Of a DNA stretch of 34,863 nt, positions 1-8,476 are shown piece after piece. The DNA is from Microcaldota archaeon (lineage in GTDB: Archaea; Micrarchaeota; Micrarchaeia; Micrarchaeales; CABMGC01), in NCBI GenBank assembly GCA_021792235.1, contig JAJYVC010000004.1, forward strand, positions 1 through 34,863. Direction: 5' to 3'. Position 1 is the stretch's first letter. Every line of letters begins with the position of its first letter. The notes beneath the pieces are model-generated. The model made no database searches, was not told where the DNA came from, and saw only the letters and a program-made list of their open reading frames with translations. A program made the translations under genes and the position numbers.

Positions 1-244
1 CGAACTGAATCATGTCATCTATCAGATTCGGAGCAATCGCTCCAGAGGTTATCGAATTGGTTATCTCGAAAGCATCCTTGTCAGAAGCACGTTCTATCCT
101 GTGCACTTCTTCTATCTCGTCGGACCCGTTTATTATTCTGACAAGGATCTTATTTGCTGCAGAGGCATGATTCACTATCTTTGCGGTCCTGCCAAATACG
201 TCGTACTCAGAACCTCCACGGAATATTCTGTCAAGAATGCCCAT
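1..244 (-). CDS. DUF47/PhoU-like protein, N-terminal part (runs off the window start)
   Basis: Reverse-strand reading gives MGILDRIFRGGSEYDVFGRTAKIVNHASAANKILVRIINGSDEIEEVHRIERASDKDAFEITNSI..., open to the window edge; start overlaps the stop of the next gene (TAATG). Confidence 0.6.
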   Translation of the reverse strand, partial: MGILDRIFRGGSEYDVFGRTAKIVNHASAANKILVRIINGSDEIEEVHRIERASDKDAFEITNSITSGAIAPNLIDDMIQF

Positions 245-894
245 TACTTGTCACCAGTACCGAATTCGGCGTTCAGCAGGTTGTATATAGCATCAGCCTT
301 CCTGCTGCCTATCTTGTCCACCTTCATTAGCTGCTTCCTGTCAGCATTCGCTACGTTCTTCAGGGTTCGGAAGTGCGCTATGAGCCTGTGGGCTATAGCA
401 GGACCTATGCCAGGCATCGAACCAAGTATGAGAGTCTGCCATTGATAGGTGGTGTACGCCTTCTTAATTCCAGTGATCCTTGGCATGTTGCCCTCCCTGT
501 TCTGCTCACGCACAGCGAGTTTGGAAAGCATCTCCGCAGTCTCGACAGCATCAGCAGATTTCATTATCTGGATGCCATAATCAGCATACAGCTTAAGCAT
601 CGTGCCCATTATGATGTTCTTTCCGAGACGATATTCTGCTTCGCTGCCTTCTATTATGAGCATGGGTCTTTCGAAACTGGAGCGCAGCCTATCCAGCTGC
701 TCAAACAGCCGGTTGTCCATTATGGAATTCTCAAAGTCTGACACTGTCTTCCTCTCCACGCATATTCTTCCAGACAGTATGTAGTCGCCAACAGGAAGCT
801 GCGCAAATTCGAGCTTGGCGCCAGAGCTGCCCAGACCATCTATTACTTCTAGATTCCTCTCCCTTTTGTCAACAATGATCCTAGGCGCTTGCAT
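244..894 (-). CDS. ERCC4/XPF-family structure-specific nuclease (Hef/Mus81-type nuclease plus HhH, no helicase)
   Basis: IIVDKRE...GDYILSGRICVERKTVSDFENSIMDNRLFEQL (ERCC4 nuclease motif) and C-terminal helix-hairpin-helix region (LGSMPGIGPAIAHRLI). Confidence 0.85.
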   Translation of the reverse strand: MQAPRIIVDKRERNLEVIDGLGSSGAKLEFAQLPVGDYILSGRICVERKTVSDFENSIMDNRLFEQLDRLRSSFERPMLIIEGSEAEYRLGKNIIMGTMLKLYADYGIQIMKSADAVETAEMLSKLAVREQNREGNMPRITGIKKAYTTYQWQTLILGSMPGIGPAIAHRLIAHFRTLKNVANADRKQLMKVDKIGSRKADAIYNLLNAEFGTGDK

Positions 895-951
895 AACTGT
901 TAAAATACTCTATACACATTTAAGTATATATTGTGTAAGTTGGAGGATCAT

Positions 952-1713
952 ATGTCAAGGAAGGTGAGCACCAGGAAGAGGCCCGAAAGGGACGTGCACA
1001 TGATTAAGGAGCAGCTAAAGATAGAGGAGGGAGTGTTCGACAACCGTACTATGATGGCACTATGGCGCATGTTCAACCACAACATAGTCTCAAGGCTGGA
1101 TTTTATAATAGCAAAGGGGAAGGAAGCCGACGTATATCTTGCTGATGCCGGCAGTGCCATTGCAGGAAGCCTTGTAGTCCTAAAGATATTCAGGGCAGAG
1201 ACCTCAAGCTTCGACAAGAGAGTCGACTACATGTTCGGGGATCCAAGATTCGAGAAGATAAAGAAAGGCAACGTATACGAGCTAGTGACCACGTGGTGCA
1301 AGAAGGAGTACGGGAATCTAAAGATAGCCCAGATGGCAGAGGTGCACGCGCCAATTCCCTATTACTTCAAAGATAACATATTGGCCATAGAGTTCATAGG
1401 TTCTGATGAAACTCCTGCTAGGACGCTTAGGGATACGACTCTTGAAGATCCTGCCAGGGTGCTAGATACGATATTATCTGACATAAGGAAACTTTATGGT
1501 CTCGAACTGGTGCATGGTGATATAAGTGAGTACAACATACTGATCAAGGGCGTGGTCCCGTACATAATAGACTTCGGCCAGGCTGTTGTGAAAGGACATC
1601 CCAATGCAGAAAGGTTTCTGGAGCGCGATGTCTCCAACATAATCTCCTATTTCAAGAAGAGATATGGGATAATCAGGGATCCTGCATCAGAGCTATCAGT
1701 TATAAGGGGTTAG
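952..1713 (+). CDS. rio1: RIO1-type serine/threonine protein kinase
   Basis: KGKEADVYLADAG, LVHGDISEYNILI, YIIDFGQAV motifs; ORF opens at 931 but the ATG at 952 is the likelier start. Confidence 0.88.
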   Translation: MSRKVSTRKRPERDVHMIKEQLKIEEGVFDNRTMMALWRMFNHNIVSRLDFIIAKGKEADVYLADAGSAIAGSLVVLKIFRAETSSFDKRVDYMFGDPRFEKIKKGNVYELVTTWCKKEYGNLKIAQMAEVHAPIPYYFKDNILAIEFIGSDETPARTLRDTTLEDPARVLDTILSDIRKLYGLELVHGDISEYNILIKGVVPYIIDFGQAVVKGHPNAERFLERDVSNIISYFKKRYGIIRDPASELSVIRG

Positions 1714-2231
1714 TAGAGCTTCTTGTTGAGGAATGGCGCCAATGCACATGCCGTTGCCATTCTGAAGTATTCCTCCCTGCTTGTAATGCCATTTGTGAGG
1801 ATACCTATCGCACCCTCCTTCTGCTTGACGTTCTTCTTGTTAGTGATACTGTCTACAACCTCTCCCAGCTCTGCACCTTCCAATACCTTCCTTGACATTG
1901 ATTTTGGAAGCAGAACAGAGGTGCCTCCTCCTATTCCTATATTTCCATTTGTATCCACAATGCATACATAGCCGCAGACCATTAGTCCGTCAACGGTCTT
2001 CTCTACGCCTCCCTCTACACCTACTCCGAAGTCTGCGCCTTTCCTAGCAGCAATCGAATACTTCGCCCTAGAAACGGCGCCGAGCCTTGTCTCCTTTGAG
2101 CTCATTGGCATGTCAGATACTCCAGATGGCGAATCCACTGACACGTATATATTCTTTGGGAAGGCTCTGTCGAATGCATACCTAACAGCATTTATCTTAA
2201 CTGGATTCATTGACCCTATGGCAACAAGCAT
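1710..2231 (-). CDS. Inosine/xanthosine triphosphatase, DUF84/YjjX family
   Basis: VAIGSMNPVKINAVRYAFDRAF... and DFGVGVEGGVE; overlaps the rio1 3' end convergently. Confidence 0.85.
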   Translation of the reverse strand: MLVAIGSMNPVKINAVRYAFDRAFPKNIYVSVDSPSGVSDMPMSSKETRLGAVSRAKYSIAARKGADFGVGVEGGVEKTVDGLMVCGYVCIVDTNGNIGIGGGTSVLLPKSMSRKVLEGAELGEVVDSITNKKNVKQKEGAIGILTNGITSREEYFRMATACALAPFLNKKLY

Positions 2232-2244
2232 AAGATCACTTGAT

Positions 2245-2592
2245 TTATACGGAAGGTATCTCGAATCCCTTCGACTTCAGCGTCTCCTTGTCCATTATGC
2301 TGTACCTGTATACAACATCTCCCTTTTCGTTGCCCTGTACTACCCACGGTTTAACGAGCACCATGTCTCCTTCCTTGATCCAGAACCGCCTCTTCAGCCT
2401 TCCCGGTATCGAACATACTCTTTCGTTGTGATCCGAGCAGAACACCCTGAATTTTGATGCGCCTAGCGCATTGGTTACTATCCCTATCACTTCGTTGTCC
2501 TTCGGCAGGATTACCTTTCTCTCCTCGGTCTGCACGCCACGGCCTCCTCCCTGGCGGCCAAAATTTCTATTTCCCCTGTAGTAGCCTGGCAT
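2245..2592 (-). CDS. Translation initiation factor aIF-1A
   Basis: S1-like OB fold: VIGIVTNALGASKFRVFCSDHNERVCSIPGRLKRRFWIKEGDMVLVKPW. Confidence 0.92.
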   Translation of the reverse strand: MPGYYRGNRNFGRQGGGRGVQTEERKVILPKDNEVIGIVTNALGASKFRVFCSDHNERVCSIPGRLKRRFWIKEGDMVLVKPWVVQGNEKGDVVYRYSIMDKETLKSKGFEIPSV

Positions 2593-2600
2593 TCAAATCA

Positions 2601-3011
2601 TCATGAATTCTTCACTGTGTACTTTGCACCGCAGGCCTCGCACACTATGGTAGTATATCCTCTGTCTATCATCTGGACATGCGTGTCAGGCTTGTGGCAC
2701 TCCTTGCATATTATGTATAGCTCGAAGTACCTCTTCATCTTCTCGTTTAGAGTGTTCTGCTGTATTTTAGCGAGTATAGTCAGCTTCTGGTCGTCGTATG
2801 TTACGGGTGCAGCGAGCTCTTTGGTCAGGTACTTCGCAATCTCCGACCTGTCCCTCCTTGCAACGTCAGCTATCTGCGCTATGTTCTTGATTATTGTCTT
2901 GTTGCCCTGCACAAGAGAATCCACTTCGGGTATCTTGAAGTCAGCCTTCTCCTCAGAAAGCCCTGGAAGTAGGTCGAACGCTTTCTCGAGTAGCTGCTCG
3001 TAATTTGACAT
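2601..3011 (-). CDS. Translation initiation factor aIF2 beta subunit
   Basis: C-terminal zinc ribbon CKECHKPDTHVQMIDRGYTTIVCEACGAKYTV and the aIF2-beta core. Confidence 0.93.
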   Translation of the reverse strand: MSNYEQLLEKAFDLLPGLSEEKADFKIPEVDSLVQGNKTIIKNIAQIADVARRDRSEIAKYLTKELAAPVTYDDQKLTILAKIQQNTLNEKMKRYFELYIICKECHKPDTHVQMIDRGYTTIVCEACGAKYTVKNS

Positions 3012-3029
3012 ACTTTCATATTCAAAGCC

Positions 3030-3042
3030 AATTTATATAAGC
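3030..3042 (+). promoter_or_regulatory. Putative archaeal TATA box for the 7S RNA
   Basis: AATTTATATAAGC about 25 nt upstream of the predicted RNA 5' end. Confidence 0.5.
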
Positions 3043-3062
3043 ATTTGTAAGCGAACTATTAT

Positions 3063-3325
3063 GTGCAGCAGATAGGCGGGAAGCTAGGGGTTTCCCATCC
3101 GCAAATCCCCTTCAGGCGGGCCAATGCTAGCCGAGTATAATACTGGTATATTGGACCCATATCGAAGCGCTGATATCCTGCCTTTAGTGGTAGTCCCTTA
3201 TACGAACCGGGCCAGGCCGGAAGGAGCAACCCTAAGTATATCGTACTATGCTCTGAAGATACAGGGTTGAGTAGAGGTATGGCAATCTTATATACCTGTA
3301 TTGTGCAAGATAGCTTCTGCTGCAC
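3063..3325 (+). ncRNA. Signal recognition particle 7S RNA
   Basis: Domain IV signature GGGCCAGGCCGGAAGGAGCAACCC; 5' GTGCAGCAGA (3063-3072) is perfectly complementary to 3' TCTGCTGCAC (3316-3325), closing the terminal helix; about 263 nt. Confidence 0.93.
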
Positions 3326-3331
3326 CCAAAT

Positions 3332-3415
3332 GCTGGGTTCGCCTAGAGGTAGGGCGGCAGGTTGCTAACCTGTTTAGGAGAAATCCTTTCATGGGTTCGA
3401 TTCCCATACCCAGCG
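3332..3415 (+). tRNA. tRNA-Ser (anticodon GCT)
   Basis: Acceptor GCTGGGT/ACCCAGC, anticodon arm GCAGG-TTGCTAA-CCTGT, long class II variable arm AGGAGAAATCCT, T arm ATGGG-TTCGATT-CCCAT, discriminator G; T-run follows. Confidence 0.93.
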
Positions 3416-3482
3416 ACTTTTTTATCGCCAGTTTATGTCCTACAGAATACCATATCTCAATAAGCATTGAAAAACAATCTGC

Positions 3483-3615
3483 AGTAATTTAATGATTGCT
3501 AAAGAAATCCTTGATCTTTAGGTCGAGGTGGACACGATAGGACAAAATTCTGTTAAACAAATGCGAGCGAAGCGAGCATGTTCCCTCTGGGAAAGCCACG
3601 GCCTTTAGGTCGTGG
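3483..3615 (+). mobile_element. Orphan IS200/IS605-like end or omega-RNA-like remnant (no transposase or TnpB ORF)
   Basis: Two 8-bp hairpins with identical TTTA loops: CCTTGATC-TTTA-GGTCGAGG (3509-3528) and CCACGGCC-TTTA-GGTCGTGG (3596-3615), with TTCCC-TCT-GGGAA (3581-3593) between them; the last resembles IS605-family right-end hairpins. Confidence 0.5.
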
Positions 3616-3755
3616 AAGGGTTACTAATAATGGCTGTAGCAAATGGCAACTCCTTAAGTTTTTTGATCCAAAACTAATCAAGATATCTTTACTGATCCGC
3701 TCCGCAGAGGGAGAAACGCTCTTCGTTTTTGCATACAGCCATTAAATTAAAGGAA

Positions 3756-3932
3756 ATGTATAAGAAAGTACCTAAAGCATCTAAGAATATGGAAAAACCG
3801 CATCGCATACCTGTAATCCATGTCAAAAGCGAGCCTATAGAGATACCTGTTAAAAATCTCAACATCCGCTTTTCCGAGGAGGACTGGAAAGGCATTGAAA
3901 AGCTTCTAAGGGAAAATAAAGGGGGAAGCTAA
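3756..3932 (+). CDS. Small hypothetical protein (58 aa)
   Basis: ORF MYKKVPKASKNMEKPHRIPVIHVKSEPIEIPVKNLNIRFSEEDWKGIEKLLRENKGGS with an upstream AAAGGA; no family recognised. Confidence 0.4.
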   Translation: MYKKVPKASKNMEKPHRIPVIHVKSEPIEIPVKNLNIRFSEEDWKGIEKLLRENKGGS

Positions 3933-3961
3933 AGTCCCATTCAAAATAAGTCTTACTGCCT

Positions 3962-4708
3962 TCAGTCTCTTCTAGCCATATGCCATGCCTCGTCCTCTGG
4001 CTTCTGCACAACAAGAGTCGTCATCTTTACCGGAACGAAATTTCTCTCAGCGTCGTAATCCAGACGCGATACTACCTTCCATCCCTCATTCCTGTACAGA
4101 TCTACCAGGCTAGATTCAAATGGCAGGCTCTTTGCACGGGTCTCGTTGCTTGCTTCGAATAGTGTTCTAAACGGCTGCTCCTTAAGCTTTTCCCAGTAGC
4201 CCAGCCTCTCCTCAAGGAAATTGTCCGGTAGTGACGTAACAAAGGTTAGCATGTTAATCCCTCCTGGCCTAGTCGACTCCATAACCTTCAGCATAAGCAG
4301 TTGCTTGTAATCTTCGCTTACGTATTCAAGTACTGAATCCATTAGCACGAACGAATAGTTGTTTGGCCTGTCAAGCTCCAGTGCGTTCTTGACTTTAAAT
4401 GATACTTTCCCATTTGTTCCATGAATCGATGCTTCATTAGATGCCTTGGCTATTGCTACCTCAGATATGTCAATTCCTTCGACAAGTGTGAATTTACCCG
4501 TCTGTGCAAGGAAGACTGCTTCGGTACCTATTCCACAGCCAATGTCAAGCGCGAAGCCTCCCCTGAAGCTTACATCATTGATTCTGTTGAACATGAGCTT
4601 AAATCCCTCCCCCACACTTCTCCCAATATCCTTCATCCTGGAGTATTCACTGTCGAAGTGTTTGGCTACATCAGCATAATGCTGCCCCTCCCTGATCAAG
4701 ATAGGCAT
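3962..4708 (-). CDS. Class I SAM-dependent methyltransferase
   Basis: GFALDIGCGIGTEAVFLAQTG motif I and downstream MTase core. Confidence 0.82.
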   Translation of the reverse strand: MPILIREGQHYADVAKHFDSEYSRMKDIGRSVGEGFKLMFNRINDVSFRGGFALDIGCGIGTEAVFLAQTGKFTLVEGIDISEVAIAKASNEASIHGTNGKVSFKVKNALELDRPNNYSFVLMDSVLEYVSEDYKQLLMLKVMESTRPGGINMLTFVTSLPDNFLEERLGYWEKLKEQPFRTLFEASNETRAKSLPFESSLVDLYRNEGWKVVSRLDYDAERNFVPVKMTTLVVQKPEDEAWHMARRD

Positions 4709-4799
4709 TCACTCACATTCAGTTAAAGTAACGCAGTACACATATTAAATGATACCTAAATATTACAAAAGTACAAGAAAAGCTGTTATTATGTTACAC

Positions 4800-5816
4800 T
4801 CACGTTCCACGCCTATTCCTAGGCATCTCTGCAGCCAACTGCCTTACCTTGCCCAGAAGCTGGTCTTCCTTGTTGTACATCCTGTCAACAAAATACGGGG
4901 TGAAAGGGCTGTACTTGTTGAATGGGAAGTAAAGGAAGACCTTCTTCCCCGTGCTATGCGCATGCATCCTCTCGCTGTCAACTCCGCTTGAATAGACCAG
5001 GCTGGAGAGATGTATAACCACTATGTCTGACTGGTCTATAAGGTGGTAATCTCTCCTTACAGTCTGGTTTGCTGCAACCTGCATTATCTTATCATCATTT
5101 TTGTATTTCTTGTAAGCACTGAGGTCAACACTCCTCGGATCGAAAACTATCGATATCTTCCTAAGCTTGTTCACAAACCTCTGCAGATTTGAATAGTTGA
5201 TGTCGCTCCTGCTTGTCATCGCGAAGCTTATGTAGACCTTTATCATGTCTGGATTGTATATCAGATTGTATAATGTGAGCGGATCCTCCTGCAGGCCTAT
5301 TAGGTAGTTCTTCTTTCTCAGAGTCTTGCTTATTAGGTCTGCTGTGTATATCTCCAGCTCCGACCATATCAGCAATTCGTGCATGTCTATGTGTGCGTCC
5401 TTCCACCCCCCTTTCTTCTCAAAAGTGCTGTCCAGCTCATGCGCCGTAGCTATGACTGTTATGAAGAAATCGGGCTTTATCTCCTTGAAGTCGTCTATGT
5501 CCATCAGGTTTATCGGGCCACTCTTCCACCAGAATGATGTATGTCCGTCAATTATATAATCTGTGTCAGGATTGTTCTCTATCGTGTCATTTATCTTGTG
5601 CAGCGCGTTCCTCTTTATCACATCTAGCACCTTCTTGTCAAGGTGCAGCAGCGTCTTCGGCGTGAGCTCGCTGTTTAGACCCTTCGAAACTTCTAGCATC
5701 TCGTCCACGAGGTTTATTATCCCTAGCTTCTTTCCATTAGATTTCGCTATCTGAACTGCCTTATTCTCTATCTCTATCCTGTTTGATCCCGCCACCGAAG
5801 TGCTGAATATTATCAT
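4800..5816 (-). CDS. Fusion: archaeal adenylate-kinase-like domain (degenerate P-loop) plus nucleoside 2-deoxyribosyltransferase-like domain
   Basis: N-term IINLVDEMLEVSKG...YIIDGHTSFW...EIKPDFFITVIATAHEL...WSELEIYTADLIS resembles AdkA; C-term KVYISFAMT...YHLIDQSDIVVIHLSSLVYSSGVDSERMHAHSTGKKVFLY resembles the NDT fold. Confidence 0.6.
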   Translation of the reverse strand: MIIFSTSVAGSNRIEIENKAVQIAKSNGKKLGIINLVDEMLEVSKGLNSELTPKTLLHLDKKVLDVIKRNALHKINDTIENNPDTDYIIDGHTSFWWKSGPINLMDIDDFKEIKPDFFITVIATAHELDSTFEKKGGWKDAHIDMHELLIWSELEIYTADLISKTLRKKNYLIGLQEDPLTLYNLIYNPDMIKVYISFAMTSRSDINYSNLQRFVNKLRKISIVFDPRSVDLSAYKKYKNDDKIMQVAANQTVRRDYHLIDQSDIVVIHLSSLVYSSGVDSERMHAHSTGKKVFLYFPFNKYSPFTPYFVDRMYNKEDQLLGKVRQLAAEMPRNRRGT

Positions 5817-5866
5817 AATTTTATATCGGTATTTAGGTTTATAAGGTTATTCTGCTGAAAAGAATC

Positions 5867-6889
5867 ATGAAGGACGGCATACTTGAGAGGCTGCGGAAAG
5901 GTCCTGTTCTGGGTGCACAAGGATACGTATTTGAACTGGAACGCAGAGGATACATAAAGGCAGGTCCCTACGTGCCCGAGGTCGTGCTGGATAATCCTGA
6001 CGCCCTGCGCGAGCTGCACAGCGAGTTTCTTAATGCAGGAGCGGAAGTAATGGAAGCATTGACATACTATGCTCACAGGGACAAGCTAAGGATTATAGGG
6101 CGGGAGAAGGACACGAGGCGCATGAACATCGATGCGCTGCATATAGCTTCTGATGTTGCTAGGAGATCCGGTGCGCTTGTAGCAGGCAACATCTGCAACA
6201 CATGGATCTACGATCCGAATAAGCCAAGGACATTTAAGGTAGTACATGATATGTATGAGGAGCAGGTGGGCATTGCTGCCTCTAGCGGTGTCGACTTCAT
6301 AATTGCCGAGACCCTCGAATATGTCGGGGAAGCACTGATAGCGCTCGAGGTAATAAAGAAGTACGACCTTCCTGCTATGATAACGTTCGGCGCAACTTAT
6401 GAGGAGAGCAAGGACGGCTATGATTGGATAGATGGATGCAGGAAACTTGAGGAGGAAGGTGCTGACATAGTGGGCTTCAACTGCATAAGGGGGCCAAGCA
6501 CCATGATGCCTCTCATAAGGAGGCTGCGGAAGCGCGTGAACGGATACATTGCCGCACAGCCAGTGCCATATCATACGACTAACAAGCTGAAAGCATTCCA
6601 GTTTCTGAAATATGGTGGCAGGAGCGCGTTCCCAACGAATCTGGACCCCTTCCTTGCAACAAGGGATGAGATGGCAGCTTTCGCTGCAGAAGCTGATAGG
6701 ATTGGGGTCAACTATATAGGCATATGCTGCGGTGCAGGTCCGCACCACGTAAGGGCAATGGCTGAGGTGCTAGGAAGGATGCCGCAGGCAAGCAAGTACT
6801 CTCCTAATCTCTCCGAGCACAGCCTTCTCGGCACAGGCGCGAAGCTTAGAAATTCACACGAAAAGCGGTTCCTTAAGAAATGGAAGTAA
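5867..6889 (+). CDS. Homocysteine S-methyltransferase family protein (BHMT-like)
   Basis: Zinc-ligand motifs VGFNCIRGP and GICCGAGPHHVRAMAEVLG; N-term LGAQGYVFELERRGYI. Confidence 0.82.
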   Translation: MKDGILERLRKGPVLGAQGYVFELERRGYIKAGPYVPEVVLDNPDALRELHSEFLNAGAEVMEALTYYAHRDKLRIIGREKDTRRMNIDALHIASDVARRSGALVAGNICNTWIYDPNKPRTFKVVHDMYEEQVGIAASSGVDFIIAETLEYVGEALIALEVIKKYDLPAMITFGATYEESKDGYDWIDGCRKLEEEGADIVGFNCIRGPSTMMPLIRRLRKRVNGYIAAQPVPYHTTNKLKAFQFLKYGGRSAFPTNLDPFLATRDEMAAFAAEADRIGVNYIGICCGAGPHHVRAMAEVLGRMPQASKYSPNLSEHSLLGTGAKLRNSHEKRFLKKWK

Positions 6890-6892
6890 GGC

Positions 6893-7975
6893 TCAGTTAT
6901 TACCCGTTATCACTATCACTGTCTTCTTGCCCCTAAACATCTCTCTATCATTCTCATAAAACTTCATGAATCCGGCGAATCCTGCTGCTCCACCGGCCTC
7001 AGCGCCAATGCCTTTCTCCTCAAGCATAAGTATCGCATCGCGAAGCTGGTCCTCTGACACATTCACCGCAATGCCGTGCGTCTTCTTCAGTGCAGCGATA
7101 CCCTCTAAGCCAAATGTAGGATAGCCAACAGCTATCGCGTCTGCCACGGTCTTAGGCTTCACGTATTCTAGGTGCCTGCCAGACATGTATGCTCTCACTA
7201 ACGGGTCACACTTCTCTGATTGCACTGCGACTATCCTGGGCATACTATCTAAAAGTCCGAATCTAACGTATTCGGAGAGACCTTTGTACACGGCCGATAG
7301 AAGTGTTGCATTGCCTACCGGAAGAAAGATGAAATCAGGGCTTCCACACTGATCTATTATCTCGTACGCCACGCTTTTCTGGCCCTCTTTCCTAAAATGG
7401 TAATCGCCGCACATGAATGTTCTGTCCTTCCTTGCGAATGCTTCGGCATTTCTCAGTGCGGTGTTGAAATCGCCATCCACCTTCACAAGCCTTGCGCCAT
7501 AACTCTTTATTCTTGCTATCTTTTCCTTGCTAGCATCCTTGCTTATGAATATCGTTGCTGATATTCCTGCAAGCTTCGCGTATCTTGCCACCGACATTCC
7601 CATGTTGCCTGTCGAAGCGCAGCATACCGAATTCCTTCCAAGCTCAACTGCCTTGCTTATCTCCACTGCAGAGCCTCGATCCTTGAAAGATCCTGTCGGA
7701 TTCTCGGTCTCCATCTTGAACATTACTTTCTGTGCTCCAATATTGTGGGATACTAGGCGCGTGCCTCCCTCCCCGCCCTCCATCTCGAATCTCTTTATCG
7801 GGAACAACAGCAGGTATTTTGAGTTCTTCACTCTTCTGCTTCTGAAGGCCTTTCCTATCATTATGCTGGAATAATCTATCCTGACTTCTAGGATCGAGCC
7901 GCACCTGCTGCACCTGAATGCATCATCCGCTTCGGCATGACTGCACTTCGTGCACCGAAGCGAGTAGTCCATCAT
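6893..7975 (-). CDS. thrC: Threonine synthase (PLP-dependent)
   Basis: N-terminal zinc ribbon CTKCSHAEADDAFRCSRCG; PLP lysine motif ENPTGSFKDRGS; GNMGMSVARYAKLAG. Confidence 0.88.
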   Translation of the reverse strand: MMDYSLRCTKCSHAEADDAFRCSRCGSILEVRIDYSSIMIGKAFRSRRVKNSKYLLLFPIKRFEMEGGEGGTRLVSHNIGAQKVMFKMETENPTGSFKDRGSAVEISKAVELGRNSVCCASTGNMGMSVARYAKLAGISATIFISKDASKEKIARIKSYGARLVKVDGDFNTALRNAEAFARKDRTFMCGDYHFRKEGQKSVAYEIIDQCGSPDFIFLPVGNATLLSAVYKGLSEYVRFGLLDSMPRIVAVQSEKCDPLVRAYMSGRHLEYVKPKTVADAIAVGYPTFGLEGIAALKKTHGIAVNVSEDQLRDAILMLEEKGIGAEAGGAAGFAGFMKFYENDREMFRGKKTVIVITGNN

Positions 7976-8088
7976 ACCCTCATGATTAATTGGTTATGAT
8001 AGGTCTAAATAGGTTGTGTAAAAAGCAAAAGGAATAGTAAGTAAAAAGAAAAATAAATTCAGTTGTACGCCGTTTCAGATGTCCTTGC

Positions 8089-8412
8089 TTACTGTGGCGT
8101 GTCCTCGCTTGGAGCTTCTGGTGCCGGCTGGGATGAAGATGCAGAACCTATGAGTTCGCCCACTGCGAATCTCGCCCTTACATCAGTTATCCTTACCCGT
8201 ACGGTCTCCCCCTGCTTTGCGTCCTTCACAAAGATGACGAATCCGTCCTTCTTTGCAAGTCCGTCCCCCTTAGATGCGGTTGCATCTATGGTTACTTCCA
8301 CTTCGTCTCCGACCTTTACGGGCTTGGGCAGGAAATAGTTAGGGTTCAATCCCCTTCCTCCTCTCCTTTCCCCTCTTCCTTCCATGTCTCCGCTTCCAAA
8401 TTCTCTTGGCAT
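8089..8412 (-). CDS. TRAM-domain protein
   Basis: VGDEVEVTIDATASKGDGLAKKDGFVIFVKDAKQGETVRVRITDVRARFAVGEL. Confidence 0.88.
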   Translation of the reverse strand: MPREFGSGDMEGRGERRGGRGLNPNYFLPKPVKVGDEVEVTIDATASKGDGLAKKDGFVIFVKDAKQGETVRVRITDVRARFAVGELIGSASSSQPAPEAPSEDTPQ

Positions 8413-8476
8413 TGTATTTTCCTCTGTAGGATCAGCGATTTCGCTGTACTACTTCAATAGGATATTGGCGTTCTCC

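Noticed and set aside
3059-3325. 88-aa minus-strand ORF over the 7S RNA
   Set aside because: Fully explained by the structured SRP RNA on the plus strand; no protein family resemblance.
6086-6748. 220-aa minus-strand ORF antisense to the homocysteine methyltransferase
   Set aside because: Shadow ORF of a well-supported gene; low-complexity, no motif.
8040-8088. Two CTGA boxes on the minus strand downstream of the TRAM gene, considered as a second C/D sRNA
   Set aside because: No C or C' box at proper spacing was found.
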